Positions 56,301 through 64,000 of a DNA stretch of 64,000 nucleotides are shown here, piece after piece. Position 1 is the stretch's first letter, and each line of letters begins with the position of its first letter. The DNA is from Plenodomus lindquistii (Eukaryota > Ascomycota > Dothideomycetes > Pleosporales > Leptosphaeriaceae). Below the pieces are notes generated by a model, which saw nothing but the letters and a program-made list of their open reading frames with translations, ran no database searches and had not been told where the DNA came from. The translations under genes were made by a program, and so were the position numbers. The stretch covers positions 620,001 to 684,000 of the forward strand of contig JANUWI010000018.1 in the NCBI GenBank assembly GCA_025504975.1, read 5' to 3'.

Positions 56301-57905
56301 AGAATTCCCATCAGACGCCTCGCTCGACGCACTCTTGCTAGTGAGTCTTCCATTCGACGCTATGGGAGAGTGGCTACGCCTTGAGACTGAAGGGGATGAC
56401 TTCAAGGCAGATTTGGCTGGCGAAATCGACCGCGGTAGTGGATCGTGTTTAGTTCCCGCCAGCTCCACAACGCCTGGAGCGAAGTGCGCGTTGCGATGAG
56501 GACTGAGTGAAAGCGGTCGATCCTGTCCAGAAGGGGTACTAGCACGCTTCGGAGCAGTCGCGGTGTTTGTAGGGGTGGGTTTGGCCGGAGCTGTCAAGTA
56601 GGGGTACGAGCTATCCTGGTTGGTCTTCAGTATTGCGCCAATGTTTTCTGTCTGCGCAGATTCTGTGGATGCAGCCTGCTCATAAGCACGGCCGATGTTG
56701 GCATGTTGTGATGGCTGGACGTCAGCATCAGCGAAGTCTTCAGAAGTGCGAATTTGTCTGGCAGGTTCCACACGAGGTTCTGGGGTGCGCGGCCGGGCGG
56801 CTGGCTGGCTGGTCCGTATTGCAGTGCTCGGCCGTGAAGGCTCTTCTCTGCGCTGTGCAGGTAGGGACTCTACCCTCGTCACATAGTGTTGACGAGGGCT
56901 GGGAGATCCGCGACCACTTTGCGGAGGAGAGATGGGCTGGCGATGGTAGTCGTCGACGTGGTGGGCGACATAGTGTCGAGTTGGTTGCTCTGGCTCGTCG
57001 TGGAGTTCTCGATGGATAGCCATGGCATCTGCCTTGCGGATGAAGGTTCGCGTCGAAGGGTCGTAGACGGCGTCTGGGGAGTTTGGGTCGACGGGTCCAG
57101 ACGGCTGTCTCGGTGGTGGGAGGAACGACCTGGACTGCACCGCCGTTCCTGAAGGCTTCGCACGCATGCTGCCACTGTTTAAGCGCGTGCCCTCTGCTCC
57201 GTGTGAGACTTGGTGCGCCTTGACGGGGCGCTCGGCCGCTCGCTGTACCGATCGCTGGGCGCTCTGGAGGTCGTAGGCGGAGACGCCGCTCGACGTCTGG
57301 GGGCGCGATGTCGAGGCCATGTGCTGCACGGCATCGTGGTTCACGACGGGGCCGCCGAACCAGCCGTGACTTGTCGGGGGGGACGGCTTGCGTGCGGCGG
57401 ACGTGGCGGGCGACATGGGGCGCGAGAAGTTGACCGAGTTCCTGAGGGCATCCTGCTCTTCCGAGACCTGGGCCAGGTGGCTGGCCGGTCGCTGGTGGCC
57501 TCGGGCGGTGGGCTCCAGGCTGGATGCGCGGCGGTGCACGGCGGTGGCCTGCTGGAGATGGCTCTGGGGCACGGGGGGGACGGGCGGCGGGGACTGCTCA
57601 GCGGGAAGGCCCCGGGCCGGGGATGCTGCGCGAAATGAGCGCTCTGTCATGCTGCCTGAGCTCGACAGCCTGCGCAGTCGGCCCACGGGCGGGCGCGCAC
57701 TGCTGCCGTTTGACGACTCGGAGCCGCGCCTCGCCATGCGCTTCGTCACCGTGTTGCCCACGGGCGTTGGCGGCGTGGCATGGGTGCGCAGGGCGGCGGC
57801 GGCGGCGGCTGAAGAGAGATCGGTATGAGACTCACGTTGCTGCACAAAGGCCTTGGTCGCGGCCAGAGACGCCGATGCGCTCGGGGGCGCTCGCTGGGGC
57901 TGCAT
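53364..57905 (-). CDS. large low-complexity conserved fungal protein, function unknown
   Basis: Intronless gene for a 1,513-aa, mostly disordered protein rich in Ser, Pro, Arg and Ala. It begins MQPQRAPPSASASLAATKAF, then SSAAAAAALR and KRMARRGSESSNG, an N-terminal pattern I recall in uncharacterised proteins of filamentous ascomycetes. Residues about 970-1165 hold repeated basic motifs of the form MR-x-SMRG (MRQSMRG twice, MRTSMRG, TMRGSMR, IRKSMRP). Acidic Ser-Asp patches follow (RFADSSDEDEDVQPRRF, RFADSDDDEPADY), then a tail ending FFGLGKK and KKKKFQGLRRVFGLHD, which could be an amphipathic basic membrane- or partner-binding helix. The frame continues upstream to 58181 only through a TTG; the ATG at 57905 is the first. 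No enzymatic domain is visible. Confidence 0.85.
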   Translation of the reverse strand: MQPQRAPPSASASLAATKAFVQQRESHTDLSSAAAAAALRTHATPPTPVGNTVTKRMARRGSESSNGSSARPPVGRLRRLSSSGSMTERSFRAASPARGLPAEQSPPPVPPVPQSHLQQATAVHRRASSLEPTARGHQRPASHLAQVSEEQDALRNSVNFSRPMSPATSAARKPSPPTSHGWFGGPVVNHDAVQHMASTSRPQTSSGVSAYDLQSAQRSVQRAAERPVKAHQVSHGAEGTRLNSGSMRAKPSGTAVQSRSFLPPPRQPSGPVDPNSPDAVYDPSTRTFIRKADAMAIHRELHDEPEQPTRHYVAHHVDDYHRQPISPPQSGRGSPSPRQHYVTRVESLPAQRREEPSRPSTAIRTSQPAARPRTPEPRVEPARQIRTSEDFADADVQPSQHANIGRAYEQAASTESAQTENIGAILKTNQDSSYPYLTAPAKPTPTNTATAPKRASTPSGQDRPLSLSPHRNAHFAPGVVELAGTKHDPLPRSISPAKSALKSSPSVSRRSHSPIASNGRLTSKSASSEASDGNSDTGSQRRKKSVRVSFEETPTIAGPATGPHVEPPSTQSDLEKSRWSPLGEKDNEFEDFMKPRAPLPVFGSIRERERRPTSEDMAEKVTETVTTTPLSASVGSITENPNASNDHALGNLVARDFAEKNKASQSPVPPQVTSVKGSGYASDSSDDIAAQKHGDAAEQATTLPEPKSLTSQYDKESSSPAPISKQVIEVPQLALQPATPSPYEPPEPKFQAMTIPGGWDDDGNKMVPTGSAQIDSTGNEQTSTSVDQISPPRAQQITFAEDGDTTEDDDNSIYSDAYEDLTDTEGGFASIDALMRSPAGPSSSGLMSSKHATEATDGLAARQNDDVDPGADSDVTTTQDWGAAQNYWSNVSAAQKQSQGNLSVANEEIHAKAVIDRVMQAPIVAKEPTPLTASEDDVVKPISQPSAPQTLQVTSKPLKSALKKGTPQTTPAPEPKMRQSMRGPPPREAAPETHMKKTMRAGAGGVNSTSRAEPTMRTSMRGSSDNSSRAQPQMRQSMRGADSSTAAPMGLAASRHSMIPGETKPPRGALQKKHIQTASAVANARPQSMPAPKAASVPTYDSDSDASASSFQRTRAQGRNQTGRMTMRGSMRQEPTPTMRGAAPGPKPVRAISPPRSPAPAIRKSMRPSSPTPEVVKSSKFSIRSLSPMGRFRKGPEIRPSSPTLSKPTTALNKQPKPQKSSQRPPQKQKAPVAERAKAFSSRFADSSDEDEDVQPRRFQSRFADSDDDEPADYKLPPGLAPVRGIPRNRDDDDDSTDLEEEADESPVATAPAAKIAPATSGAANGQTSGTSNGQGVALASGSLRDSKHAPSAPSSDAGTPTKQKRGFFGLGKKSFVGTTGIAESTAAPGEIPMPPSQRNRDQGLALLTPINEDQDFDTLVASSPQSKKSPKLQRRSTPEWPLPSPPVIGREERPMSSDGVAPRRPRFANRQSSQISNVTAPVVDAQGRSVSYGRTGKKKKFQGLRRVFGLHD

Positions 57906-59073
57906 GGCACGCTCGTTAGCATCGCGTCTGCTCGTCGGGTCACGGCAAGGGCACCTACCGGGTTCGACGCAGCGCGTCGCCGCCTGCTGAACATGGTGGG
58001 GGATTAAGAATTGGAGAGCAGGCGCGATTGTGTTTGTCGAGGTGTTGCAACTCGTTTGGCAGCGGGTGCAGGGGGGGATGATGTCACTTGGGCAAGCGAT
58101 TGGCACGGAGTGCGCGGGAGAGGGTGTTTGCGCAGATCGCGGCCGAATGTCATGGGACGATGCCGTCGCGCAGCAGGTCAACCAACTCCTCTGGGGCTCC
58201 TCGGTGCGGTGGGAAAAGGATGCGCTCAGGGTATGCGGTGGAGATGGGCTCTGCTATAACAAGCCACACGAGACGATCGCCATTCTTTGCATCAGAGCTT
58301 GGTCCACTTGGCGCCGTCGCTGCGAGCACGTCGCAGGCCAGCAAACGTGCGACAGTCATAAACACAGCACGACGCACAGTCTCGACCACTCGTACGGTCT
58401 AGCCTCGTTGTCACTGTCGGCGATTCGACTTTACAAGTCCCGCCCAAGTGTGGCTGCTGCGCGTGCAGGGGAGCCGTGGCTGGAGCTGTTGAACCGAATA
58501 AAACAATTGAAACAAACAGCTGCAGCTCCCCTGTGCCCATTCAATGGTCCAGTCCAGTCGATCAAACACAAAGACCCTGATTCGCTGCACGCCAAAAGCA
58601 GCCAATCCATGCTTCTCTTCCAGCCTAGCATGTCCTCAATTCACACTACCAACGCCGTTGACGTCGTCGTCTCGTCCCATCTCCTTTCCTTTCCTGCCTG
58701 TTGATTCCAGGACAACATAGCACCAATCACATTGGCGGAGACATCCTTCTTTCATCTTCACAGGCGTGTCCTGGCTAAATCCCTGCAGCTAGCCGTCTAT
58801 GGCCGCCATACTGTCATACACCTCCGATCAGGATGGCTCCGGAAGCTTACTAACAATACATTTGGAGATCAATCGCTTATCCGAGGGGTGCTGGAACTGT
58901 ATCCGCTTCCCCGCACGACACAACATTGTAGACGCTCCACTCACTCTGTTTGCTTTCAAAGGTTAATCCAACTACACACTGATTTATTTAGAATTGTAGG
59001 GCAACACTGGCACTGATTTCTTTGTTCTCTGAAACCATTGTGGATTCCGTTCTTCCGTCTGCGCCTCCTTGAC
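57906..59073. other. intergenic, divergent promoter region
   Basis: About 1.2 kb between the divergent large-protein gene and the epoxide hydrolase. A 224-codon plus-strand frame (58030-58704) starts at a non-canonical codon and shows no protein-like pattern; I reject it. Confidence 0.45.
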
Positions 59074-60240
59074 ATGGCATCTCCACAGCACACTCTACAA
59101 CCTTTGCCCTTGCCATCAGGCGTTGCCGAGAACTACGTTCACTGTCCCACAAATGGACTGACCTTCCACATTCTGGAAGCTGGCTACACACCACAACGCG
59201 ACAAACCTCTGATCCTCCTATGTCATGGCTACCCTGAGCTGGCCTTCTCTTGGAGGAAGATTATGGTACCTCTAGCGGACGCAGGTTACTACGTCGTTGC
59301 CTTCGATCAGCGAGGCTACGGTCGCACAACAGGATGGGACAGTTCTTCGTTCATCAACACCAACCTAGCTCAATTCGCCCTGACCAACGTGGTACGCGAT
59401 GTGGTGACCCTGGTCAACGCGTTGGGCTACCGACAAGTCAAATGCATCGTTGGCCACGACTTCGGAGCCGTCACATCAAGTATGAGCGCTCTGATGCGAC
59501 CAGATCTCTTTCGAAGCGTTGTAATCATGAGTCACCCATTCAAGGCCCCTGCAGTCCTTCCATTCAATACTGCACATGGAGAAGGCCATCAAATGTCGCC
59601 ACCGACCGATATCCAAGCTGAGCTCGCAAGGTTACCAGAGCCAAGAAAGCATTACAAATGGTACAACAGCACTGCTGATGCCGCCGCTCATTGGGCAAAC
59701 CCTGCTCAAGGGCTATCAGCCTTCCTGCGAGGCTATCTACACGTCAAGTCCGCTGACTGGAAGGGGAACAAGCCTCAGGCACTCCTAGAATGGACCGCCG
59801 AGGAGCTCGCCAAAATGCCACACTACTACATCCTACCACTCGACAAGACGATGCCAGAAGCTATTGCTGATATGATGACGACAGAGAATGACTCTGTGAC
59901 CAAAGGCTGGATGAGTGACGATGACCTCAGCATCTACGTGCAAGAGTGGTCGAGGACGGGTTTCCAGGGTGCTCTTAATTTTTACCGCACAACTACTGAT
60001 CCGAGTCGACAAAGAGACCTCGAACTATTTGCTGGAAAGAAGATCGAGTGCCCAAGTATTTTCATTTCGGGGAAGCAAGACTGGGGCAATTATCAACAGC
60101 CAGGAGTCATTGAAGCGTTGCCAGAATCGTGTTCTGACTTTAGAGGCATCCGATTCATAGATGGGGCTGGGCATTGGCCGCAGCAAGAGCAACCAGAAAA
60201 GGTTGTTGCTGAAATTGTAGATTTCGTGCGTGAGTCGTGA
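59074..60240 (+). CDS. alpha/beta-hydrolase, soluble epoxide hydrolase type
   Basis: Cytosolic alpha/beta-hydrolase of 388 aa, most like soluble epoxide hydrolases that convert epoxides to diols. Oxyanion motif HGYPELAFSWRK near residue 50; DQRGYGRT after strand 4; nucleophile elbow GHDFGA with Asp as nucleophile; cap region about residues 160-290 containing the Tyr-rich stretches KWYNSTADAAAHW and LNFYR; acid in GKQDWG; and catalytic His in GAGHWPQQEQP. An Asp nucleophile in GHDxG with HGxP separates it from serine hydrolases. It is intronless; the frame upstream reaches 59038 at a TTG, but the ATG at 59074 (MASPQHTLQPL) is preferred. There is no signal peptide. Substrate is unknown; the next gene downstream is unrelated (TmpA family). 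Confidence 0.9.
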   Translation: MASPQHTLQPLPLPSGVAENYVHCPTNGLTFHILEAGYTPQRDKPLILLCHGYPELAFSWRKIMVPLADAGYYVVAFDQRGYGRTTGWDSSSFINTNLAQFALTNVVRDVVTLVNALGYRQVKCIVGHDFGAVTSSMSALMRPDLFRSVVIMSHPFKAPAVLPFNTAHGEGHQMSPPTDIQAELARLPEPRKHYKWYNSTADAAAHWANPAQGLSAFLRGYLHVKSADWKGNKPQALLEWTAEELAKMPHYYILPLDKTMPEAIADMMTTENDSVTKGWMSDDDLSIYVQEWSRTGFQGALNFYRTTTDPSRQRDLELFAGKKIECPSIFISGKQDWGNYQQPGVIEALPESCSDFRGIRFIDGAGHWPQQEQPEKVVAEIVDFVRES

Positions 60241-60889
60241 GACTAGTAGATTGTTGGATGCTGAATTGAATGCGGATGCTTTCATGCTGTAGGAGTATGA
60301 AACCATGACACAATTTGGTACTGCATGTTAGATAGGTCAGTGGTCACCCATCGAAGGACTATGTGTACTCGAGAAACCCTGAAGAGGCTACCAAGGCTGA
60401 CATTGACTTGACCTTTCTTCATGTGCAATTCCAAGCACAACGCCATTTTTCATGTCATTCGTGCACCAACAAGCTTGGCTTTTCGCTTTCACTTCCAATT
60501 CGTCCGTGCAGCAGTCGGGCGTTGCTAAAAGTTGATCATGTCTTATTTCTTGACATTACACCTCACTGGACCGTTTCGAGGGAATTGTGTAGAGGTAGAT
60601 ACTCACAGAGTATATTCATGCCCAGAATGTTGGCGAGAGTGAAGGTGACATTGTTCATGTACAGGGGGCAGACGACTTTGTTGGGAGCGAGCGTTGTGCT
60701 TTCACTGCGATGGGAGCTCCGCTTATATCAAGACTCGTGAAGCTTTTCCCATTCTATATCCACAACCTGCAGTTGCAAACAACCTAGTCCCTACTCATTC
60801 AGTCCGAGTCAAGTAAACGCTCCCAGCTTTTACACACACTCTAGCGCAGTACGGCTTCGTTGATTTCTCTGCGAATTCACAACACGGCA
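60241..60889. other. intergenic
   Basis: 649 bp between the epoxide hydrolase and the tmpA-like gene in tandem. A minor frame at 60363-60740 lacks motifs. No gene is called. Confidence 0.45.
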
Positions 60890-62548
60890 ATGAGCTCTCC
60901 TCAGTCTACCACCGCTGGCGGTGCCTCAAACCCCAATTGTCATCCGGCAATTGAGCTCGTCGAGTTGAGCCTGTCAAACTACGCTGCATCTCGGGCGCCC
61001 GGAGAGGAACCTAGCCAGCCCTCGCACGCAGACGCTTTTGAACCATCGGAAGCGAGCTCAACTCTGTACCCATCGCGTCAAGCGTCGCATGGAGCGTCTG
61101 TGTACAGCAATACGTCTCTAGTTGCGCCTGCGCCTGCGGATGTCCCACTCAAGTCGCGGCCGGACCGCGCCTCGAATGGAAACAATGTCCCAGCTTCCCA
61201 CTCGCCAGGCCAGCTCGAGTCGCAATCAGCTCAAACACCCCATTTGACGCGCTCACAGCGTATCCAAAACCTCTGGTTTCATTGGTCTACAGCTTATCGC
61301 CTGATAATCGCGTTTACACTGGCCGTGAACATCTCTATGCTGGTCTTTGTCGCAGTCAAGCACCGCAACTCCCACGATATCCTTGTGGCTACCGCGACCA
61401 ACCTACTCGTAGCTGTACTAGTCCGTCAGGAGGATCTCATCAATGCTACCTTCGCCTTTGTCGCCAAAACCCCAGTCACATGGCCTCTGGGACTTCGAAA
61501 GGTAATCGCAGATCTCCACCACTACGGCGGCCTCCACGTTGGCAGTGCCATCTCCGCACTCCTCTGGTACATCTTCTTCGTCGTCACCAGCACAATCAGC
61601 ATTGCCCACCACCAGCAATTGGCTACCATGACGCCCTGGCTCTGGGGCTCAATCATCACCTCGTACATCTTCATGGTATGCCTCATCCTGGTCTGCATCA
61701 CCGCCCACCCTCGGCTCCGTAGCAAGTTCCACAACACATTCGAGCACACTCACCGCTTTGGCGGATGGTTCGCCCTCCTGGTGCTATGGATCAATTCCGG
61801 CGTCGCCTCCCGCGGCCCCGACACCGTCATCCCCATCTACAAGTCCGGCGCTCTCTGGCTCCTCTTCCTAACCACCTCCCTCGTCATCCTCCCCTGGCTC
61901 CGCATCCAACGCGTCCCCGTAACCGCGACCCAAGTCTCCAACCGCGAGGTCAAGCTTACCTTCCCCTTCGCCAACATGCCCTACACCTCCACTGTCAAAT
62001 TCGCACACAGCCCTATGGACGAATGGCACGCCTTCGCCACCTGTCCCTCCACCGAAGGCTCATCAGCCAGCATCCTCATTTCCGGTGCAGGAGACTGGAC
62101 TCGCGCTATGATCGCCGCCCCGGCCACTAACCTCTGGATGCGCAACCCACCCGCCGTAAACTTCCTCGCTTTATCCCCGATCTTCAAGTCCCTGCTACTC
62201 GTGGGCACCGGCGCGGGAATTGGCCCCGTTCTCTCGCTCCTCACTTCCCCGGCTATTCGCCGCATGCGCGAGCAAGGCAAGCTGATCAAGGTTCTGTGGA
62301 CGGTGGCTGGACCCGAGCAGCCACACTGGCAGTTCGTTCAGGACATTATCCGTAGTGTGGACTCGACGCCGTCTATTCTTACTAGTCGCGGTGTGCGTCC
62401 TCAGGTTGCGTTTGAGGCGGGGGAGTTGGTACGCAAGCATGAGCTCGAAGCAGTGATGGTGGTCAGCAATCCCAAGTTAACCGAGGAGGTGCTTTGTAAG
62501 GTCAAGGGTATGGGTGTTCCGGCTTATGGGGCGGCGTTTGACTCTTAA
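60890..62548 (+). CDS. TmpA-family integral membrane flavoprotein
   Basis: Membrane protein of 552 aa like Aspergillus TmpA, a plasma-membrane flavoprotein that takes part in conidiation signalling. The first 140 residues are polar and disordered. Six or so helices follow, for example AYRLIIAFTLAVNISMLVFV, ISALLWYIFFVVTSTISIA, IITSYIFMVCLILVCI, WFALLVLWINSGVA and LWLLFLTTSLVILPWL, with His residues in HHYGGLH and HTHRFGGWF. The C-terminal half is a ferredoxin-reductase-like domain: VNFLALSPIFKSLLLVGTGAGIGPVLSLL is a pyridine-nucleotide-binding Gly motif, followed by KVLWTVAGPEQPHW. The start is the ATG at 60890; the frame reaches a TTG at 60860. It is intronless as read. The assignment is by recalled similarity; related NRPS-like fusion proteins share the domain. 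Confidence 0.82.
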   Translation: MSSPQSTTAGGASNPNCHPAIELVELSLSNYAASRAPGEEPSQPSHADAFEPSEASSTLYPSRQASHGASVYSNTSLVAPAPADVPLKSRPDRASNGNNVPASHSPGQLESQSAQTPHLTRSQRIQNLWFHWSTAYRLIIAFTLAVNISMLVFVAVKHRNSHDILVATATNLLVAVLVRQEDLINATFAFVAKTPVTWPLGLRKVIADLHHYGGLHVGSAISALLWYIFFVVTSTISIAHHQQLATMTPWLWGSIITSYIFMVCLILVCITAHPRLRSKFHNTFEHTHRFGGWFALLVLWINSGVASRGPDTVIPIYKSGALWLLFLTTSLVILPWLRIQRVPVTATQVSNREVKLTFPFANMPYTSTVKFAHSPMDEWHAFATCPSTEGSSASILISGAGDWTRAMIAAPATNLWMRNPPAVNFLALSPIFKSLLLVGTGAGIGPVLSLLTSPAIRRMREQGKLIKVLWTVAGPEQPHWQFVQDIIRSVDSTPSILTSRGVRPQVAFEAGELVRKHELEAVMVVSNPKLTEEVLCKVKGMGVPAYGAAFDS

Positions 62549-63873
62549 GGGTCGCAGAACCTGCCGCTCACGTCTGTTGATATGAGTGTTGGGGTTGTAC
62601 GGTAGAATTGTTCAGAGGTGCGCATTGCATTTACATGGTATTGCTCAGGCGTTTTGGGAGATTTGACATTTCATGTGCATAGAAGGCGTTTTGGAGGAGT
62701 ATATTGGATCTGCCGAGACGGTATTTACGTGGTTTCTACATATACAGCCACTTAGACTCGGGGATGTTGGGCTGTGCGGCTCATCTTTGTCCTCGAGGAT
62801 TTTTGGTTTGGATACATACATATGGTGTGAATAACAGTGGTTCATCAATTTACTTGACATTTGCGGTGATGCTGTTCTCTCAGTCATGATATGGTTTTGA
62901 TGCTTACTTTGTTTGTTGATGATTGTTTCTTGACTGTGGTTCTGGTTTGTGGGACGGCGGGAGCGGCGTGGTGTTTTCAACCATACTTACCCTTTATCGC
63001 ATGTTCTGGTGTACGTTCAATTGTCGCTAGCTTGATTGGGCTGGCCAGATCCCAGATACATACGTGCATGTGTCAGCGCCTCCTACCTCCTACTTCCGAT
63101 TGCCTCCTCAACTCCACATGGATTAATCTCATGGGAATTCGGCGTCTAGCTGACATAGAGGACCTGGTCGGTGGAGGCCTGACCATCTCCACCTACCGCA
63201 CTCTTAATTTTGATATGTGAGAGCCTGAGCCGTTGCTTGATTGATCTTCGAGTGTGACAAAGAAATCCGTTACGATCTGTTGGCTTGGGGCTGTAAAAAT
63301 TTCCCACGAAGTACTCACATGGTCATAATACAAAATAAAGTCACCTCAGCTTACATGCCTGTTTTTGATCACCCGATCAGCGAGCTAAACTGGCTAAGAC
63401 CAAAAGACGTTATTGGCTAAAGCAGTGACGAGCATATAAACCGAGCTGACTAGATCCTGTACGTCCATGTCGGAAGTGAGCTTGCATAGATGAAGGCAAA
63501 GACAATGTTGGTGGGGGAGGACGCAAGCGGTCAGTTATGGGAGCAGGAACTTGCAGTGTAAGTATGGTAATCTCGATGGAGCTGCCCACACTACTGGTGG
63601 ACATCCCATCCACTACGACAATGTGTTTTCGCGCGATGTCGTGTGCACCATCGCATATAGCGATCAACGCGATTGTGCGAAGCTGATGAAATGTCGCTGC
63701 GAGATCTTCGCGAGAGCTCATGTATATGTTGTGCTTGGTATATCAATATGTACAGCGCTATGACGCTCCTTTCCTCATTTCCTGATTCCCCACTTGCTTC
63801 TACTCAACCTCACCGCTTCCAGTGTATCATTCTATTGATGGGACGGCCTCTGCTTCCTCTAAGCACCAATCGT
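62549..63873. other. intergenic, convergent 3' regions
   Basis: About 1.3 kb between the tmpA-like stop and the b5-reductase stop. Short frames only; no gene, repeat or RNA is identified. Confidence 0.45.
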
Positions 63874-64000
63874 CTAGAAGCAGAAGACCTGATCCTGGAG
63901 CTTGCTGACCGCATTCGCCTTCTCGAACCCCAGAGCCTCGGTAGCACCCTTCATCGCCTTGACCATAGGTGGTGGTCCACAGATGAGAATCTTAACATCG
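63874..64000 (-). CDS. NADH-cytochrome b5 reductase, C-terminal fragment (window edge)
   Basis: The last 42 codons of a minus-strand gene cut by the window end. The read-through is DVKILICGPPPMVKAMKGAT, then LGFEKANAVSKLQDQVFCF and stop. CGPPPM is the NAD-binding signature of the cytochrome b5 reductase family, and ending in KLxDQVFxF is typical of fungal Cbr1. The enzyme passes electrons from NADH through FAD to cytochrome b5 (or a related acceptor) at the endoplasmic reticulum or outer mitochondrial membrane. Cbr1 and Mcr1 cannot be separated from this fragment alone, though the ending favours Cbr1. Confidence 0.88.
   Translation of the reverse strand, partial: DVKILICGPPPMVKAMKGATEALGFEKANAVSKLQDQVFCF

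Noticed and set aside
57906..58181. Longer N-terminus for the 1,513-aa protein
   Set aside because: The extension starts with TTG, is Cys/Pro-rich noise, and the first ATG (57905) matches the expected N-terminal pattern.
58030..58704. 224-codon plus-strand frame upstream of the epoxide hydrolase
   Set aside because: It begins at a non-ATG codon, overlaps the 5' region of the large minus-strand gene, and has no domain or protein-like pattern.

Overview
The window is nuclear DNA of a filamentous ascomycete. Short introns (about 40-240 bp) with CTAAC/CTGAC-like branch sites, Zn2Cys6 and MYND regulators, a CRH cell-wall enzyme, Atg17, SconB/Met30, TmpA and a Grg-1-type gene all fit. A long AT-rich block that almost lacks CpA and TpG is the signature of repeat-induced point mutation (RIP). 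Dothideomycetes (Pleosporales-like) is my best guess; the class is inferred, not proven.

Layout. 0.5-31.2 kb is an ordinary gene-rich block: RSR1/Krev-1 GTPase, Grg-1/Ccg-1-like gene, MARVEL-type membrane protein, URE2/nu-class glutathione transferase, Yaf9, a small membrane protein, Coq11-like dehydrogenase, RIO1 kinase, CRH transglycosylase, SconB/Met30 F-box protein, Atg17, an MFS sugar transporter, a probable small PPxY protein and a Zn2Cys6 regulator. 31.2-37.8 kb is gene-poor and holds decayed or doubtful coding pieces, including an intact F-box-like ORF and a truncated relative. 37.8-41.4 kb carries a MYND-finger protein and an Frm2/Hbn1-type nitroreductase. 41.7-50.0 kb is one 8,357-bp block bounded by 76-bp terminal inverted repeats and a 6-bp flanking direct repeat, with its interior mutated to extreme AT content. 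51.2-64 kb returns to genes: a small secreted Cys-containing protein (candidate effector), a 1,513-residue low-complexity protein, an epoxide hydrolase, a TmpA-family flavoprotein and, cut by the window end, NADH-cytochrome b5 reductase.

Genes working together. There is no biosynthetic cluster. Most genes are single housekeeping functions (chromatin, ribosome biogenesis, coenzyme Q, sulfur control, autophagy, polarity, cell wall, sugar uptake). sconB and atg17 are divergent and share a 474-bp intergenic promoter region.

The most unusual object is the 41.7-50.0 kb element. Its terminal repeats are nearly identical and escaped RIP, while the interior is saturated. Inside it, a short AT motif recurs at an exact 12-bp spacing at many sites and in both orientations. 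A secreted-protein gene lies 1.1 kb beyond its right end.
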